64,000 nucleotides of DNA. It comes from Acidobacteriota bacterium (GTDB taxonomy: Bacteria; Acidobacteriota; Vicinamibacteria; Vicinamibacterales; Vicinamibacteraceae). Numbering within the stretch: position 1 is the first letter of the stretch; every line of letters starts with the position of its first letter. The stretch lies in the NCBI GenBank assembly GCA_020845575.1, contig JADLFL010000076.1, positions 62,001 through 126,000 on the forward strand, in the 5' to 3' direction. The notes beneath the pieces are model-generated. The model did not search any database. It was not told the origin of the DNA and was given only the letters and a program-made list of their open reading frames with translations. Below are positions 1 through 9,165 of the stretch, piece after piece. A program made the position numbers and the translations under genes.

Positions 1-2
1 GG

Positions 3-1028
3 TTGTCGAAGCTGATTCCCCGCACGCACGACGACTACATCTACTCGCTGCGCCGGAGCGTGGCGATCTGCGAGCTCGACGCATCGACGATCTACCTTGC
101 CGCCCTGCCGGCGGCGCACAACTTCACCATGAGCTCGCCCGGTACGTTCGGCACGCTGTATGCCGGGGGACGCGTGGTGCTCAGTCCGTCGCCGAGCCCC
201 GACGAGGCATTCGCGCTGATCGAGCGCGAACGCGTGACGATCACCGCCGTCGTCCCGCCACTGGCGCTCGTGTGGCTCGATGCCGTGCCCACGAGCACGC
301 GGGATCTCTCGAGCCTGCGCGTGCTGCAGATCGGTGGCGCGAAGCTGATTCCCGAAGTAGCGCGACGTGTCGAGCCGACGCTGGGCTGCACGCTGCAACA
401 GGTGTTCGGCATGGCCGAAGGCCTGGTCAACTACACGGAACTCGACGCCCCCGAACACATCAAGGTCCACACGCAGGGGCGGCCGATGTCGCCCGACGAT
501 GAAGTACGCGTCGTGGACGATGATGGTGCGCCGGCCGCGATGGGGACGCCTGGGCACCTGCTCACGCGTGGACCGTACACCATTCGCGCGTACCACAACG
601 ATCCCGCTGCCAACGCACGGTCGTTCACCGATGACGGGTTCTATCGCACGGGCGACATCGTCTCGCGCGACCAACAGGGCTACCTGACGGTGCTGGGCCG
701 CGCGACCGACCACATCAACCGCGGCGGCGAGAAGGTGTCCGCCGAGGAGATCGAGGATCACCTGCTCGCGCACCCGCAGGTGCACGACGCCGCCGTGGTC
801 GCGGTACCAGACCCGTTTCTCGGCGAGCGCAGTTGCGCGTTCGTCATCGCCCGCGAACCTCGTCCCACGGCTCCTCAGATCAAGGCGTGGATGCGCACGC
901 GCGGCGTCGCGGCCTTCAAGGTCCCCGACCAGGTGGTGTTCGTGGATGCGTTTCCCGCCACGGGTGTCGGCAAGACCAGCCGCAAGGACCTCCGCGCCGC
1001 GCTGCGCGCCGGAACGACCACTTCCTGA
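3..1028 (+). CDS. entE: 2,3-dihydroxybenzoate-AMP ligase, C-terminal part (cut by window start)
   Basis: This is the last 341 codons of a stand-alone adenylating enzyme; the reading frame is open to the window edge, so the N-terminus is missing. It would activate 2,3-dihydroxybenzoate as the acyl-adenylate and load it on the aryl carrier protein encoded two genes downstream. The opening residues [10 protein letters not shown] match the segment just after the P-loop of EntE/DhbE. Further core motifs are FGMAEG near residue 137, YRTGD near 216, the hinge [13 protein letters not shown] near 232-244 and the catalytic-lysine motif [11 protein letters not shown] at the end. It is followed after 3 bp by entB, so it belongs to the siderophore operon. 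The family assignment is firm; the exact aryl acid (DHB rather than salicylate) is inferred from the entA and entB neighbours. Confidence 0.93.
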   Translation: MSKLIPRTHDDYIYSLRRSVAICELDASTIYLAALPAAHNFTMSSPGTFGTLYAGGRVVLSPSPSPDEAFALIERERVTITAVVPPLALVWLDAVPTSTRDLSSLRVLQIGGAKLIPEVARRVEPTLGCTLQQVFGMAEGLVNYTELDAPEHIKVHTQGRPMSPDDEVRVVDDDGAPAAMGTPGHLLTRGPYTIRAYHNDPAANARSFTDDGFYRTGDIVSRDQQGYLTVLGRATDHINRGGEKVSAEEIEDHLLAHPQVHDAAVVAVPDPFLGERSCAFVIAREPRPTAPQIKAWMRTRGVAAFKVPDQVVFVDAFPATGVGKTSRKDLRAALRAGTTTS

Positions 1029-1031
1029 CTC

Positions 1032-1688
1032 ATGGCCCTGCCGAGCATCACGTCATATCCGCTGCCCACGCAGCACGATCTGCCACCGTCGCGTGTGTCC
1101 TGGCGCCTGCGGCCGGACTCGGCGGCGCTTCTCGTCCACGACATGCAGGGCTACTTCGTGCGCGCGTTCCCAGCGGATGCCGCGCCGATGCCCGGCGTGA
1201 TCGCCAACATCGCGGCGCTCATCGCGCGCTGCGACGGGCTGGGGATACCTGTCTTCTACACGGCACAACCAGGCAGGCAGGACCCGCTCGAACGCGGCCT
1301 CCAGCAGGACTTCTGGGGACCGGGGATGTCGTCGGCGCCGGAGGACCAGCACGTGATCGCGGCGCTCGCCCCGCGGCCGGCCGACACGGTGCTGACCAAG
1401 TGGCGGTACAGCGCCTTCCAGCGCAGCGACTTCGAGCAGCGCCTGCGTGCGCGCGGCCGATCGCAGCTGATGATCGCCGGCGTGTTCGCGCACATCGGCT
1501 GCCTGATCACCGCGGCTGACGCGTTCATGCGCGAGGTGCAGCCGTTCTTGGTCGCCGATGCCGTGGCAGACTTCTCGCGTGCGCATCACGACCGTGCGCT
1601 GGTGCAGGTGGCGGCGTGCAGCGGCGTGGTGCTGTCGACCGCGCAGACACTCGCCGTACTCCATGACTCGACCGCCGCGGCGCGCTGA
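1032..1688 (+). CDS. entB: isochorismatase (EntB N-terminal domain only)
   Basis: This 218-residue enzyme would hydrolyse isochorismate to 2,3-dihydro-2,3-dihydroxybenzoate and pyruvate in the cytoplasm. It shows the isochorismatase signatures [10 protein letters not shown] (residues about 36-45, catalytic Asp), TKWRYSAF and [16 protein letters not shown], followed by [10 protein letters not shown] as in E. coli EntB. It ends where the EntB isochorismatase domain ends. The carrier domain that is fused in E. coli EntB is encoded by the next, separate gene. The start ATG lies 3 bp after the entE stop, which implies translational coupling. No isochorismate synthase (entC) is visible in the window; it may lie upstream of entE. 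Confidence 0.93.
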   Translation: MALPSITSYPLPTQHDLPPSRVSWRLRPDSAALLVHDMQGYFVRAFPADAAPMPGVIANIAALIARCDGLGIPVFYTAQPGRQDPLERGLQQDFWGPGMSSAPEDQHVIAALAPRPADTVLTKWRYSAFQRSDFEQRLRARGRSQLMIAGVFAHIGCLITAADAFMREVQPFLVADAVADFSRAHHDRALVQVAACSGVVLSTAQTLAVLHDSTAAAR

Positions 1689-1727
1689 CGCGCGCGGCGT
1701 GGTTCGACTTCCTTCCGAGTGATACCG

Positions 1728-1967
1728 ATGGCTCCCTCCTCCCTGCAGGGCATGCTCGACGATGTGGCGCAGTTGCTCGACGTTCCCGCCGACGAGATCG
1801 ACGTGGACGACAACCTCGTCGATCACGGTCTCGATTCCATTCGCCTGATGCAGCTGGCACAGCGTTGGCAGGACGCCGGGCTACCCGTGAGCTTCCCCGT
1901 GCTTGCCGAGCGTCCGCAGATCTCGCACTGGTGGACGTTGGCGTCGGCGGGTTCATCGTCGTCATGA
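1728..1967 (+). CDS. stand-alone aryl carrier protein (ArCP)
   Basis: This protein of 79 residues is a free carrier domain. The phosphopantetheine site is in VDHGLDSIRLMQLA (Ser at about residue 37), closely resembling the EntB ArCP sequence around its own LDS motif. It should carry the dihydroxybenzoyl group from EntE to the condensation domain of the NRPS. An in-frame GTG at 1719 is an alternative start three codons earlier; neither start has a strong ribosome binding site. The stop overlaps the start of the NRPS gene in an ATGA (1964-1967). The phosphopantetheinyl transferase that must modify it is not in the window. Confidence 0.9.
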   Translation: MAPSSLQGMLDDVAQLLDVPADEIDVDDNLVDHGLDSIRLMQLAQRWQDAGLPVSFPVLAERPQISHWWTLASAGSSSS

Positions 1968-4900
1968 CCGACGACACCACGCGCGAAGGCACGACGGAGA
2001 CGACGGTGTCGGTGCGGCAGGAGGCGCGTCCGCTCACGCAGGCGCAGGCCGGCCTGTGGTACGCGCAGCGCCTCGATCCGCGCAACCCCGTCTTCAACAC
2101 GGCGCAGTACGTCGAGATTCGCGGACCGTTCGACGTTGTCGCCTTCGCCGACGCGGTCGGGCGTGCCATGGCGGAGGCCGACGCGCTTGCCGTTCGCATC
2201 ATCGACGAGGACGGGCAGCCGCGGCAGATCGTGGACGCGTCTCGCATCGCGTCGCTGGAGGTGGTCCATCTGCCTGGCGCGAGCGTCGACGCCGCGCAAG
2301 CGGCGATGAACGAGGACCTGCGCACACCGCTCGATCCGGCAGTCGACCGTCTTGCGCGCCAGCAGTTGTTCGTGCTCGGCAACAAACACCACGTCTGGTA
2401 TCAGCGCGTTCACCACGTGGTCATCGATGGCTATGGCACGGCGCTGCTGACGGCCCGGATTTGTGACCTGTATACGGCAGCCATCAATGGCACGGCACCG
2501 ACGACACCCGCGTTCGCGCCGCTCGATCCGGTGATCGATGCCGACGTGGCGTACCAGGCGTCGACGAAGCGCGAGACGGATCGCGCGTTCTGGATGGAGC
2601 GGTTGCGCGATGCGCCGCCGGCAGCGGGACTCGGCAGGAAGGTCGACGTCACGGCGCACGACTACAGGCGTGCGGCCATCGATCTCGAGGTCAGCGCCGG
2701 TGACGCACTCGGGCGCATCGCGAACGAGACAGGCATGCAGTGGCCCGACGTGCTCGCGGCGTTGTCTGCGGCGTACGTCGCCCGACATGGCGGCGTGGCC
2801 GATGTGACTGTCGGCGTTGCGGCGATGGAACGCCTGGGCACTGTTGCGGCGCGCGTGCCGGCGATGGCCATGAACATCGTGCCGCTTCGTGTGCTGGTGG
2901 ACGAGGACCGGCCCATCGTCGAATGGCTGCGCGCGCTTGCGCCTGACGTGCGTCGCATGCGGCGGCACGGGCGCTATCGCGGCGAGCACCTGCGGCGGGA
3001 TCTGGGGCTGGTCGGCGCCGATCGGCGCACGTATGGCGTGCTGGTGAACATCCTGCCGTTCGACGCGCCGGCACCGCTGGCCGGCGCCGAGACGACGGTG
3101 CACGTCCTCGCGACGGGCCCGGTCGATGACATCACGATCAACCTGCGTGCCGATGCATCGCTCACGCGCGTGCGAGCGGAGCTCGACGGAAACCCGCGCA
3201 TCTACTCGCAATCCGAACTTGACGCACACGCGGAGCGGCTCGCGACGTTCCTCGCTCGTGCACTCCGTGCGGAACGCCTTGCAACGGTTCCGACCGTCAC
3301 CGACGCGGAACGCGATCGTGTGCTCGTCGCTTTCAACGACACGCAGCACGAGGTCGAGGTCACCACGCTCGATCGCCTCATCAGCGAGAGTTGTGGCACG
3401 TTCGCCGGACGGGACGCGCTCGTGTTCGGTGAGCAGACGCTGACGTATGCCGGGCTGGCCGCAGACGTCGACGGCATGGCCGCGGGTCTGCGTGCGAAAG
3501 GCGTCGGCCGCGGCGACATCGTCGGCATCGCGCTGGAGCGGTCGCTGGATCTGATCCCGGTCATCTACGCGACGATTCGCGCGGGCGCGGCGTACCTGCC
3601 GCTCGACATGGCACAGCCCGTCGCGCGCCTGCAACGCCTGATCGACATCGCCGGGCCCAAGCTCATCGTCTCGACCGACGCGCTCGCGGAGCGTCTGCCG
3701 CCCGGCGCGCCGTACGTGACCGCCGCCGAGTTGCGAGATCGGGCGACCACAAGGGTCGCCCCTGCATCAGCATCCGACGCCGGTGGCCGCCCGCAACCGG
3801 GCGATGCGGCGTACGTGATCTTCACGTCGGGTTCCACCGGCGAGCCCAAGGGTGTTGTCGTGGAGCATGCGGCGATCGTCAACCGCCTGCTGTGGATGCG
3901 TGAGCACTACCAGGTCGGCCCTGATGACGTGCTCGTGCAGAAGACGCCAACGACATTCGACGTGTCGGTGTGGGAGCTGTTCCTGGCTGCGCTGGCAGGT
4001 GCGACGCTCGTTGTCGCGGAGCCAGACGCGCATCGCGATCCTCGGGCGATGGCGCGCCTGTTTCGCGAGCGTGGCGTGACGATGGCGCACTTTGTGCCGT
4101 CGATGCTGGCCGAAGTGCTCGATGAGCCGAGTCTCGGGACGGGCGCGCTTCGCGCGGTGATCTGCAGCGGAGAAGCGCTGTCGGCGCCGTTGCGCGATCG
4201 CTTCCACGCGCGCCTCGACGCCCAGTTGCACAACCTGTACGGGCCGACGGAGGCGGCCGTTGACGTCAGCTACTGGCCGGCGTCGCGCGAGGATCGCTCG
4301 AACCCCGTGCCCATCGGCTGGCCCGTCTGGAACACGTCGCTCTTCATCGTCGACGACAGGCAGCGGCCCGTCCCGGTTGGCGTCGCGGGCCACCTGCTGC
4401 TCGGCGGCGTGCAGCTCGCGCGCGGCTATCTCGGTCGCCCGGATCTGACTGCGGACCGCTTCGTGCCGAACCCGTTCGGCGAGGAGGGCAGCCGCGTGTA
4501 CCGCTCGGGCGACCTCGCGCGCTGGCGCGAAGATGGCGCCGTCGAGTACCTCGGCCGCTCGGACTTCCAGGTGAAGATCCGCGGGCAGCGCATCGAGCTC
4601 GGCGAGATCGAGGCCGCGATCGTGAGCAGCGGTCTCTCGGTGCGCGCCGTGGTCGTTGCGCGCGAAGCACGCGGTGCGACGACGCTCGTCGCATACGTGC
4701 AGCCGTCGGATCCACAGCAGGCGTTCGACGCGGGCGTGTGGCGGCAGGCAGTGGCGGCGCGCGTGCCCGAGGCGATGGTGCCGTCGGCGTTCGTGCCGGT
4801 GACCGAGTGGCCTGTCACCGCCAACGGCAAGCTCGATCTGCGCAAGCTGCCGGAGCCGTCAGGGCCGGCGATCGCGGGACCACGGCCGTCGACAGTGAGT

Positions 4901-5920
4901 GAGCGGCTCGTCGCCCGGTGCTTCGCCGATGTCCTGAAGCTTGACATCGAGGCGGTGAGTGCCGACGCGGACTTCTTCACGCTCGGCGGACACTCGTTGC
5001 TCGCCGCACAGGCGGTGCGTCGCCTGCGCGAGGCGACGAGCGACGAAACGCTCGAATTGAGCGTGCTGTTCCTCAACCCGACGGTGACGGCGCTGGCCTC
5101 GCATCTCGACGCGTCGCGCGAGGTGGCGGCAGGCTTCTCGCAGACAGATACGGCACCACTCGTGCGTCTCAGTGACGGCAGACAGGATCGCCAGGCGCTG
5201 TTCTGCATCCATCCGGCCGGCGGCTTGTCGTGGTGCTACCTGACGCTCGCGCGCCTGCTCGGCGGCGAGCGTGCGGTGTTCGGCATCCAGGCGCGTGGCC
5301 TCGGAGACACGCCGCTGGCCGAGTCGCTCGACGCGTTGGCAGACGACTACGTGGCGCAGGTGCGCGCGATACAGCCCCACGGTCCGTATCATCTGCTCGG
5401 CTGGTCGATCGGCGGCATCATCGCTCACGCCATGGCTGTCCGGCTGGAAGCGCTGGGAGAGACGGTGGGCGTGCTCGCGATGCTCGATTCGTATCCGAGC
5501 GATCGGTGGCGTACCGGTAACGACGCCACCGAAGCGATGGCATTGCGCGCATTGCTCCTGATGGCCGGAGAGCATGCCGCCGAGGGCGACGGGCTCACGC
5601 GCGCGGACGTGATCGCCCGGTTGCGTGAGAGCGGACACCCGCTCGGCCTGCTGTCGGACGCGTCGCTGTCTGGCGTGCTGCGCGTGGTGCAGCACAACAA
5701 CAGGCTGGTGCGGCGGCACGAGCACGCGCCGGTGCGTGCGAGACTGATGCATTTCATGGCCGATCGTGAGCACGTGGGCCATTCGACGAGCCCTGACGAA
5801 TGGGCGCCGTACGTCGGCGGCGTGGACGTCCATCACGTCGACGCGCTGCACGCGCACATGACCGCGCCGGATCAGGCCCGTCTCGTGGCAGGCGTGCTCG
5901 CGCGGGCACTCGAGTCGTAG
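1964..5920 (+). CDS. entF: EntF-type nonribosomal peptide synthetase, C-A-T-TE, serine-specific
   Basis: This protein of about 1318 residues is close in length to E. coli EntF. Domains in order: condensation (about 1-430, motif HHVVIDG at 150-156), adenylation (about 460-960, core FTSGSTGEPKG at 620-630), carrier (GGHSLL, Ser1011) and thioesterase (GWSIGG, Ser1148). I read the substrate pocket from FDVSVW (Asp666, Val667, Trp670), AHF, VICSGEAL, NLYGPTEAAVD and the terminal Lys of TANGKL, giving D-V-W-H-I-S-L-V-D-K, a known serine code. It should therefore join dihydroxybenzoate and serine; the TE may cyclise three units as in enterobactin. A dispersed hairpin repeat lies in frame at 3741-3761. 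I chose the ATG at 1964 because it overlaps the carrier stop; a longer frame from 1865 would overlap the carrier gene by about 100 bp. Confidence 0.95.
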   Translation: MTDDTTREGTTETTVSVRQEARPLTQAQAGLWYAQRLDPRNPVFNTAQYVEIRGPFDVVAFADAVGRAMAEADALAVRIIDEDGQPRQIVDASRIASLEVVHLPGASVDAAQAAMNEDLRTPLDPAVDRLARQQLFVLGNKHHVWYQRVHHVVIDGYGTALLTARICDLYTAAINGTAPTTPAFAPLDPVIDADVAYQASTKRETDRAFWMERLRDAPPAAGLGRKVDVTAHDYRRAAIDLEVSAGDALGRIANETGMQWPDVLAALSAAYVARHGGVADVTVGVAAMERLGTVAARVPAMAMNIVPLRVLVDEDRPIVEWLRALAPDVRRMRRHGRYRGEHLRRDLGLVGADRRTYGVLVNILPFDAPAPLAGAETTVHVLATGPVDDITINLRADASLTRVRAELDGNPRIYSQSELDAHAERLATFLARALRAERLATVPTVTDAERDRVLVAFNDTQHEVEVTTLDRLISESCGTFAGRDALVFGEQTLTYAGLAADVDGMAAGLRAKGVGRGDIVGIALERSLDLIPVIYATIRAGAAYLPLDMAQPVARLQRLIDIAGPKLIVSTDALAERLPPGAPYVTAAELRDRATTRVAPASASDAGGRPQPGDAAYVIFTSGSTGEPKGVVVEHAAIVNRLLWMREHYQVGPDDVLVQKTPTTFDVSVWELFLAALAGATLVVAEPDAHRDPRAMARLFRERGVTMAHFVPSMLAEVLDEPSLGTGALRAVICSGEALSAPLRDRFHARLDAQLHNLYGPTEAAVDVSYWPASREDRSNPVPIGWPVWNTSLFIVDDRQRPVPVGVAGHLLLGGVQLARGYLGRPDLTADRFVPNPFGEEGSRVYRSGDLARWREDGAVEYLGRSDFQVKIRGQRIELGEIEAAIVSSGLSVRAVVVAREARGATTLVAYVQPSDPQQAFDAGVWRQAVAARVPEAMVPSAFVPVTEWPVTANGKLDLRKLPEPSGPAIAGPRPSTVSERLVARCFADVLKLDIEAVSADADFFTLGGHSLLAAQAVRRLREATSDETLELSVLFLNPTVTALASHLDASREVAAGFSQTDTAPLVRLSDGRQDRQALFCIHPAGGLSWCYLTLARLLGGERAVFGIQARGLGDTPLAESLDALADDYVAQVRAIQPHGPYHLLGWSIGGIIAHAMAVRLEALGETVGVLAMLDSYPSDRWRTGNDATEAMALRALLLMAGEHAAEGDGLTRADVIARLRESGHPLGLLSDASLSGVLRVVQHNNRLVRRHEHAPVRARLMHFMADREHVGHSTSPDEWAPYVGGVDVHHVDALHAHMTAPDQARLVAGVLARALES
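3741..3761. repeat. palindromic hairpin repeat inside the NRPS gene
   Basis: GGGCGACC (3741-3748), ACAAG loop, GGTCGCCC (3754-3761) form a perfect 8-bp stem. The 24 bases 3742-3765 match the reverse complement of 28897-28920 with one difference. Inside entF the repeat is read in frame as roughly ATTRVAPA, in the variable linker just before adenylation core motif A3 (residues about 593-600). Confidence 0.75.
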
Positions 5921-5934
5921 GGAGCAGCGGAGCG

Positions 5935-6702
5935 ATGGCCGAAGACTTCGAAGGGCGGATCGCCGTGGTGTCTGGCGGCGCGAGCGGCATCGGGCAGGCC
6001 GTGGCGCGCGCGCTGTTGCGCGAGGGTGCGCGCGTGGCGATCTTCGACATCGATCCTTCAGGGGCTGGCGATCTCGCGCCGGCCGATCGCGTACACGCCG
6101 ACGCGTTGGACATCAGTGATACCGCCGCTGTCGATCGCGCCGTCGATCGCGTGGAGCGCGAGTGGGGTTCCATCGATCTCGTCGTCAGCGTGGCGGGCGT
6201 GCTGCACGTCGGTCCGGTGGTGGAGATGACGTCGGCGGAGTGGCGTCGCGTGCTGGACGTCAACGCGACGGGCGTGTTCAACCTGCTGCAGGCCGCGGCC
6301 CGGCGCATGCGCCCGCGCCGGCGTGGCGCGATCGTCACGGTGAGCTCGAATGCAGCGGGCATTCCGCGTCACGGCATGGCCGCCTATGCCGCGTCGAAGG
6401 CCGCGGCGTCGATGTTCACCAAGTGTCTCGGGCTCGAACTGGCCGATGCCGGCATCCGCTGCAACGTCGTCTCGCCGGGGTCCACGCGCACGCCGATGCA
6501 GATGGCGATGTGGGAGCGCGGCACCACCGAGCTGGACGTGATTCGCGGCTCACTCGAAGGGTTTCGCACCGGTATCCCGCTCGGCCGCATCGCCGAACCA
6601 TCGCAGGTCGCCGACGCCGTGCTCTACCTCCTGTCCGAACGCGCCTCTCACGTGACAATGGCCGACCTCTACGTCGACGGCGGCGCCACGCTGAGAGGGT
6701 GA
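5935..6702 (+). CDS. entA: 2,3-dihydro-2,3-dihydroxybenzoate dehydrogenase
   Basis: This short-chain dehydrogenase of 255 residues would oxidise 2,3-dihydro-DHB to 2,3-dihydroxybenzoate with NAD+, completing the arm of the siderophore that EntB starts. The Rossmann motif GGASGIGQ is at the N-terminus, NATG near the middle, the catalytic Ser in VTVSSNAAG, and YAASKAAA carries the Tyr and Lys. Length fits EntA (about 250). GGAG lies about 10 bases before the ATG at 5935, 14 bp after the entF stop. SDR enzymes are many and alike, so the precise reaction rests mainly on its place as the last gene of an entE-B-ArCP-F operon. Confidence 0.9.
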   Translation: MAEDFEGRIAVVSGGASGIGQAVARALLREGARVAIFDIDPSGAGDLAPADRVHADALDISDTAAVDRAVDRVEREWGSIDLVVSVAGVLHVGPVVEMTSAEWRRVLDVNATGVFNLLQAAARRMRPRRRGAIVTVSSNAAGIPRHGMAAYAASKAAASMFTKCLGLELADAGIRCNVVSPGSTRTPMQMAMWERGTTELDVIRGSLEGFRTGIPLGRIAEPSQVADAVLYLLSERASHVTMADLYVDGGATLRG

Positions 6703-6715
6703 GAGGAGCCTGCGG

Positions 6716-6736
6716 GTCACGGCCAGGGCTCGTGAC
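6716..6736 (+). terminator. weak hairpin after the siderophore operon
   Basis: GTCACG (6716-6721) and CGTGAC (6731-6736) can pair across a 9-base loop just after entA. There is no T-run, so it could equally be an operator or be meaningless. Confidence 0.2.
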
Positions 6737-6752
6737 GGCAGACACACGGACC

Positions 6753-6782
6753 TTGCAGGTTCCGCCTGTTTGCGATATTTAT
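6753..6782 (+). promoter_or_regulatory. possible promoter of the TonB receptor gene
   Basis: A small AT-rich island is unusual in this GC-rich region. TTGCAG (6753-6758) and TATTTA (6776-6781) are 17 bp apart, the ideal sigma-70 spacing. A transcript starting about 6 bases downstream would begin almost at the GTG codon at 6788, so the message might be leaderless or the true start might be further in. I could not make a convincing Fur box here. Confidence 0.3.
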
Positions 6783-6787
6783 TTTGA

Positions 6788-9097
6788 GTGGTCAAAAAGA
6801 AAAGTTCTCGATATGGAACTCGGTGGTTGTTCCTGTTGGGACGCTTCTGCCCCGTTGCCCTCTGTCTCATGCCTGGCGGCCATGCCGCTGTGGCGCAGCC
6901 CCGACTGGCTGGCGACGCGTGTCCGGTCCAGGGACGCGTGGTCGATTCGACCGGCCTCCCGGTCCCGGGAACGACAGTGCTGGCCACTCCTGGCGGGATG
7001 ACCGTTGCTGACGAAGGAGGGCGGTTCTGCCTGACGGGGCTGCCACCGGGCGGTCACGTGGTGGTCACCGTGTCGCTCGCGGGGTTCAGGTCCGACACGC
7101 GAACCGTGGACCTGCCCGCGTCAGGCGTGCTGCCGCCGCTCGACGTCGTGCTGGAACCCGCGGGCTTCCGCGACGACGTGGTGGTGACGTCCACGCGGAC
7201 GAGTCGTCGCCTTCAGGACACGCCGGTGCGCACGGAAGTGGTCGACACGGCGCTGATGCGCGCGATTGGTGCACGCACGCTTGCCGATGCCGTCGAGTAC
7301 ACGACCGGTGTGCGTGTGGAGTCCAACTGCCAGAACTGCAACTTCTCGCAAATCCGTCTGCTCGGTCTCGAAGGGCCGTACACGCAGATCCTGATGGACG
7401 GTCAGCCCGTGGTGTCGTCGCTCGCGCAGGTCTACGGGATCGAGCACATCCCGCAGCGCCTGATCGATCGCATCGAGATCGTGAAGGGCGGCGGCTCGGC
7501 GCTCTACGGATCCGGCGCAGTGGGCGGCGTGGTCAACGTAATCACCCGCGAGCCGTCGCGCCGGGGCGGCCTCTTCGAGTCGCGCGTCGACGTGTCGCGC
7601 GGCCTGCCGAACTACTCCAACAGCGGTTCGTTCGACTGGGTGGCCGGCGACCAGCGGTCCAACGGCATGGTGTTCTTCCAGGTGGACGATGTGAAGCCGC
7701 TCGACGTCTCCGGCGACGGCTACACCGAGGTGTCGCGGCGCGCGTTGCGTACCGGCGGCGGCCGCGCGAGCCACTACATGCTGAACGGCCGCGGCAAGTT
7801 GAGCGGTGAGGTCACCGTGCTGAGCGAGGATCGCCGCGGTGGTGACCTGCTGCGCCTGCCGCCGGACCAGGCCACCATCGCGGAGTGGGTCGACACGCGT
7901 CGGATCGGCGTGAGCACGACGTGGTTCCACAGCATCAATCCGTCAATCGACTATCGCGTCACGCTCGCGGTCGCCGACACGCATCGCGACAGCTACTACG
8001 GCACGGGCCGCGATCCCGATGCGTACGGCGTGACCGACAACGTGCTGGTCGTTGGCGACTCGCAGGTGAACCAGTACATCGGGCGGCACACGCTCACGTG
8101 GGGAGGCCAGGCCACATGGGAGGATCTGCGCGACGTCCAGCCTGCCTACGATCGGCTCACCGACGCGATCTATCGCAATGTGGGCGTGTACGCGCAGGAT
8201 GCCTGGGCGTTCGCTTCAGGTTGGGAACTCGTGTACGGCGTGCGCGCCGACAGGCACTCCGCAGTGGATCGCATCATCGCGTCGCCGCGGATGGCGTTGA
8301 AGATCTCGCCGTCGGACGTGTTGAACATCCGCGCGTCGGTCGCGCGTGGCTTCCGCGCGCCGCAGGCGTTCGACGAGGATCTGCACCTCAGCTCGGTCGG
8401 CGGTGAAGTCCGCTTCATTCGCCTCGATTCGAATCTGCGCGAAGAGCGGTCGACCAACTACATGCTGGGCGCCGAGTGGCGGCCCCAGGCCGGCCGCGGG
8501 CAGGCGCTCTTCGAGCTCAATGGCTTCTATACGGGCATGAGCGACATGTTCTTCAACCGCGAAGACGACGATCCGCGCACCAACGCGTTCGAGTTCCTCA
8601 AGGTGAACAAGGGCGACGCGCGCGTCCATGGCATGGAGGTCAATGCCGGATGGGGGATCGGTGACGAGCTCGTGCTGCAGGGTGGGCTCGTGTTCCAGCG
8701 CGCACGTCACGACCAACCAGAGCCCAACTTCGGCAGCCTCGACTTCGTCAGGACGCCGCGCCGCTACGGCAACCTGACGATGACGTGGACCAACCACAGG
8801 CTGGGCACGCTCTTCGCGGGGCTGCGCTATACAGGTCCGATGACGGTGCCGCACTACGCCGGCTTCATCGCGGAGGATACGTTGACGAACACTCCGAGCT
8901 TCGTCACGTTCGACGCGAGCGTCGCGTACCCGGTGTTCGCGTCCGGCGGGAGAAAGCTGACGCTTACGTTCGCCGGACGCAACCTGACCAACGCCTATCA
9001 GCGCGACGTCGATCAGGGTCCGCTGCGCGACAGCGACTACGTGTACGGTCCGCGCTTCCCGCGTGCGGTGAGCGTGGGCCTGAGGGTGGAGTTCTGA
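6788..9097 (+). CDS. TonB-dependent outer-membrane receptor, probably ferric siderophore uptake
   Basis: This 769-residue protein has a lysine-rich start and hydrophobic signal peptide (about 1-37), then a carboxypeptidase-regulatory-like beta domain (about 41-118, GRVVDSTGLPVPG), a plug (about 120-255, IRLLGLEGPYTQILMDGQ and VKGGGSALYGSGAVGGVVN) and a beta-barrel ending in GLRVEF with the usual terminal Phe. The plug has a CQNC cysteine pair near residue 180, a trait I associate with Bacteroidetes-like receptors. Directly after the DHB-serine siderophore genes it is the obvious candidate importer of the ferric siderophore, but a ligand cannot be read from sequence. The GTG at 6788 is the start that gives a full signal peptide. 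Confidence 0.88.
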   Translation: MVKKKSSRYGTRWLFLLGRFCPVALCLMPGGHAAVAQPRLAGDACPVQGRVVDSTGLPVPGTTVLATPGGMTVADEGGRFCLTGLPPGGHVVVTVSLAGFRSDTRTVDLPASGVLPPLDVVLEPAGFRDDVVVTSTRTSRRLQDTPVRTEVVDTALMRAIGARTLADAVEYTTGVRVESNCQNCNFSQIRLLGLEGPYTQILMDGQPVVSSLAQVYGIEHIPQRLIDRIEIVKGGGSALYGSGAVGGVVNVITREPSRRGGLFESRVDVSRGLPNYSNSGSFDWVAGDQRSNGMVFFQVDDVKPLDVSGDGYTEVSRRALRTGGGRASHYMLNGRGKLSGEVTVLSEDRRGGDLLRLPPDQATIAEWVDTRRIGVSTTWFHSINPSIDYRVTLAVADTHRDSYYGTGRDPDAYGVTDNVLVVGDSQVNQYIGRHTLTWGGQATWEDLRDVQPAYDRLTDAIYRNVGVYAQDAWAFASGWELVYGVRADRHSAVDRIIASPRMALKISPSDVLNIRASVARGFRAPQAFDEDLHLSSVGGEVRFIRLDSNLREERSTNYMLGAEWRPQAGRGQALFELNGFYTGMSDMFFNREDDDPRTNAFEFLKVNKGDARVHGMEVNAGWGIGDELVLQGGLVFQRARHDQPEPNFGSLDFVRTPRRYGNLTMTWTNHRLGTLFAGLRYTGPMTVPHYAGFIAEDTLTNTPSFVTFDASVAYPVFASGGRKLTLTFAGRNLTNAYQRDVDQGPLRDSDYVYGPRFPRAVSVGLRVEF

Positions 9098-9102
9098 GAG
9101 GG

Positions 9103-9135
9103 CCGGCAACCGGCAACGGGCAACCGGCAACCGGT
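9103..9135 (+). repeat. GGCAACCGG iterated repeat, copy 1
   Basis: The gap after the receptor gene is filled with four near-copies of a GGCAACCG unit (33 bases). Related iterations occur at 33231-33259 and, inverted, at 33346-33370. They look like a dispersed short tandem element of the genome. Confidence 0.7.
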
Positions 9136-9165
9136 AGGGCGCAGGGCGGGTCTCGCGGCATTCTC

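Noticed and set aside
1823-3634. Long open frame of about 600 codons antisense to the NRPS gene
   Set aside because: High GC leaves few stops on the opposite strand; the translation is Arg/His-rich with no motif, while the plus strand has clear NRPS motifs.
6765-6800. Possible Fur box before the TonB receptor
   Set aside because: The region is AT-rich, but I could not fit a convincing GATAAT-type inverted repeat, so only a weak promoter is listed.
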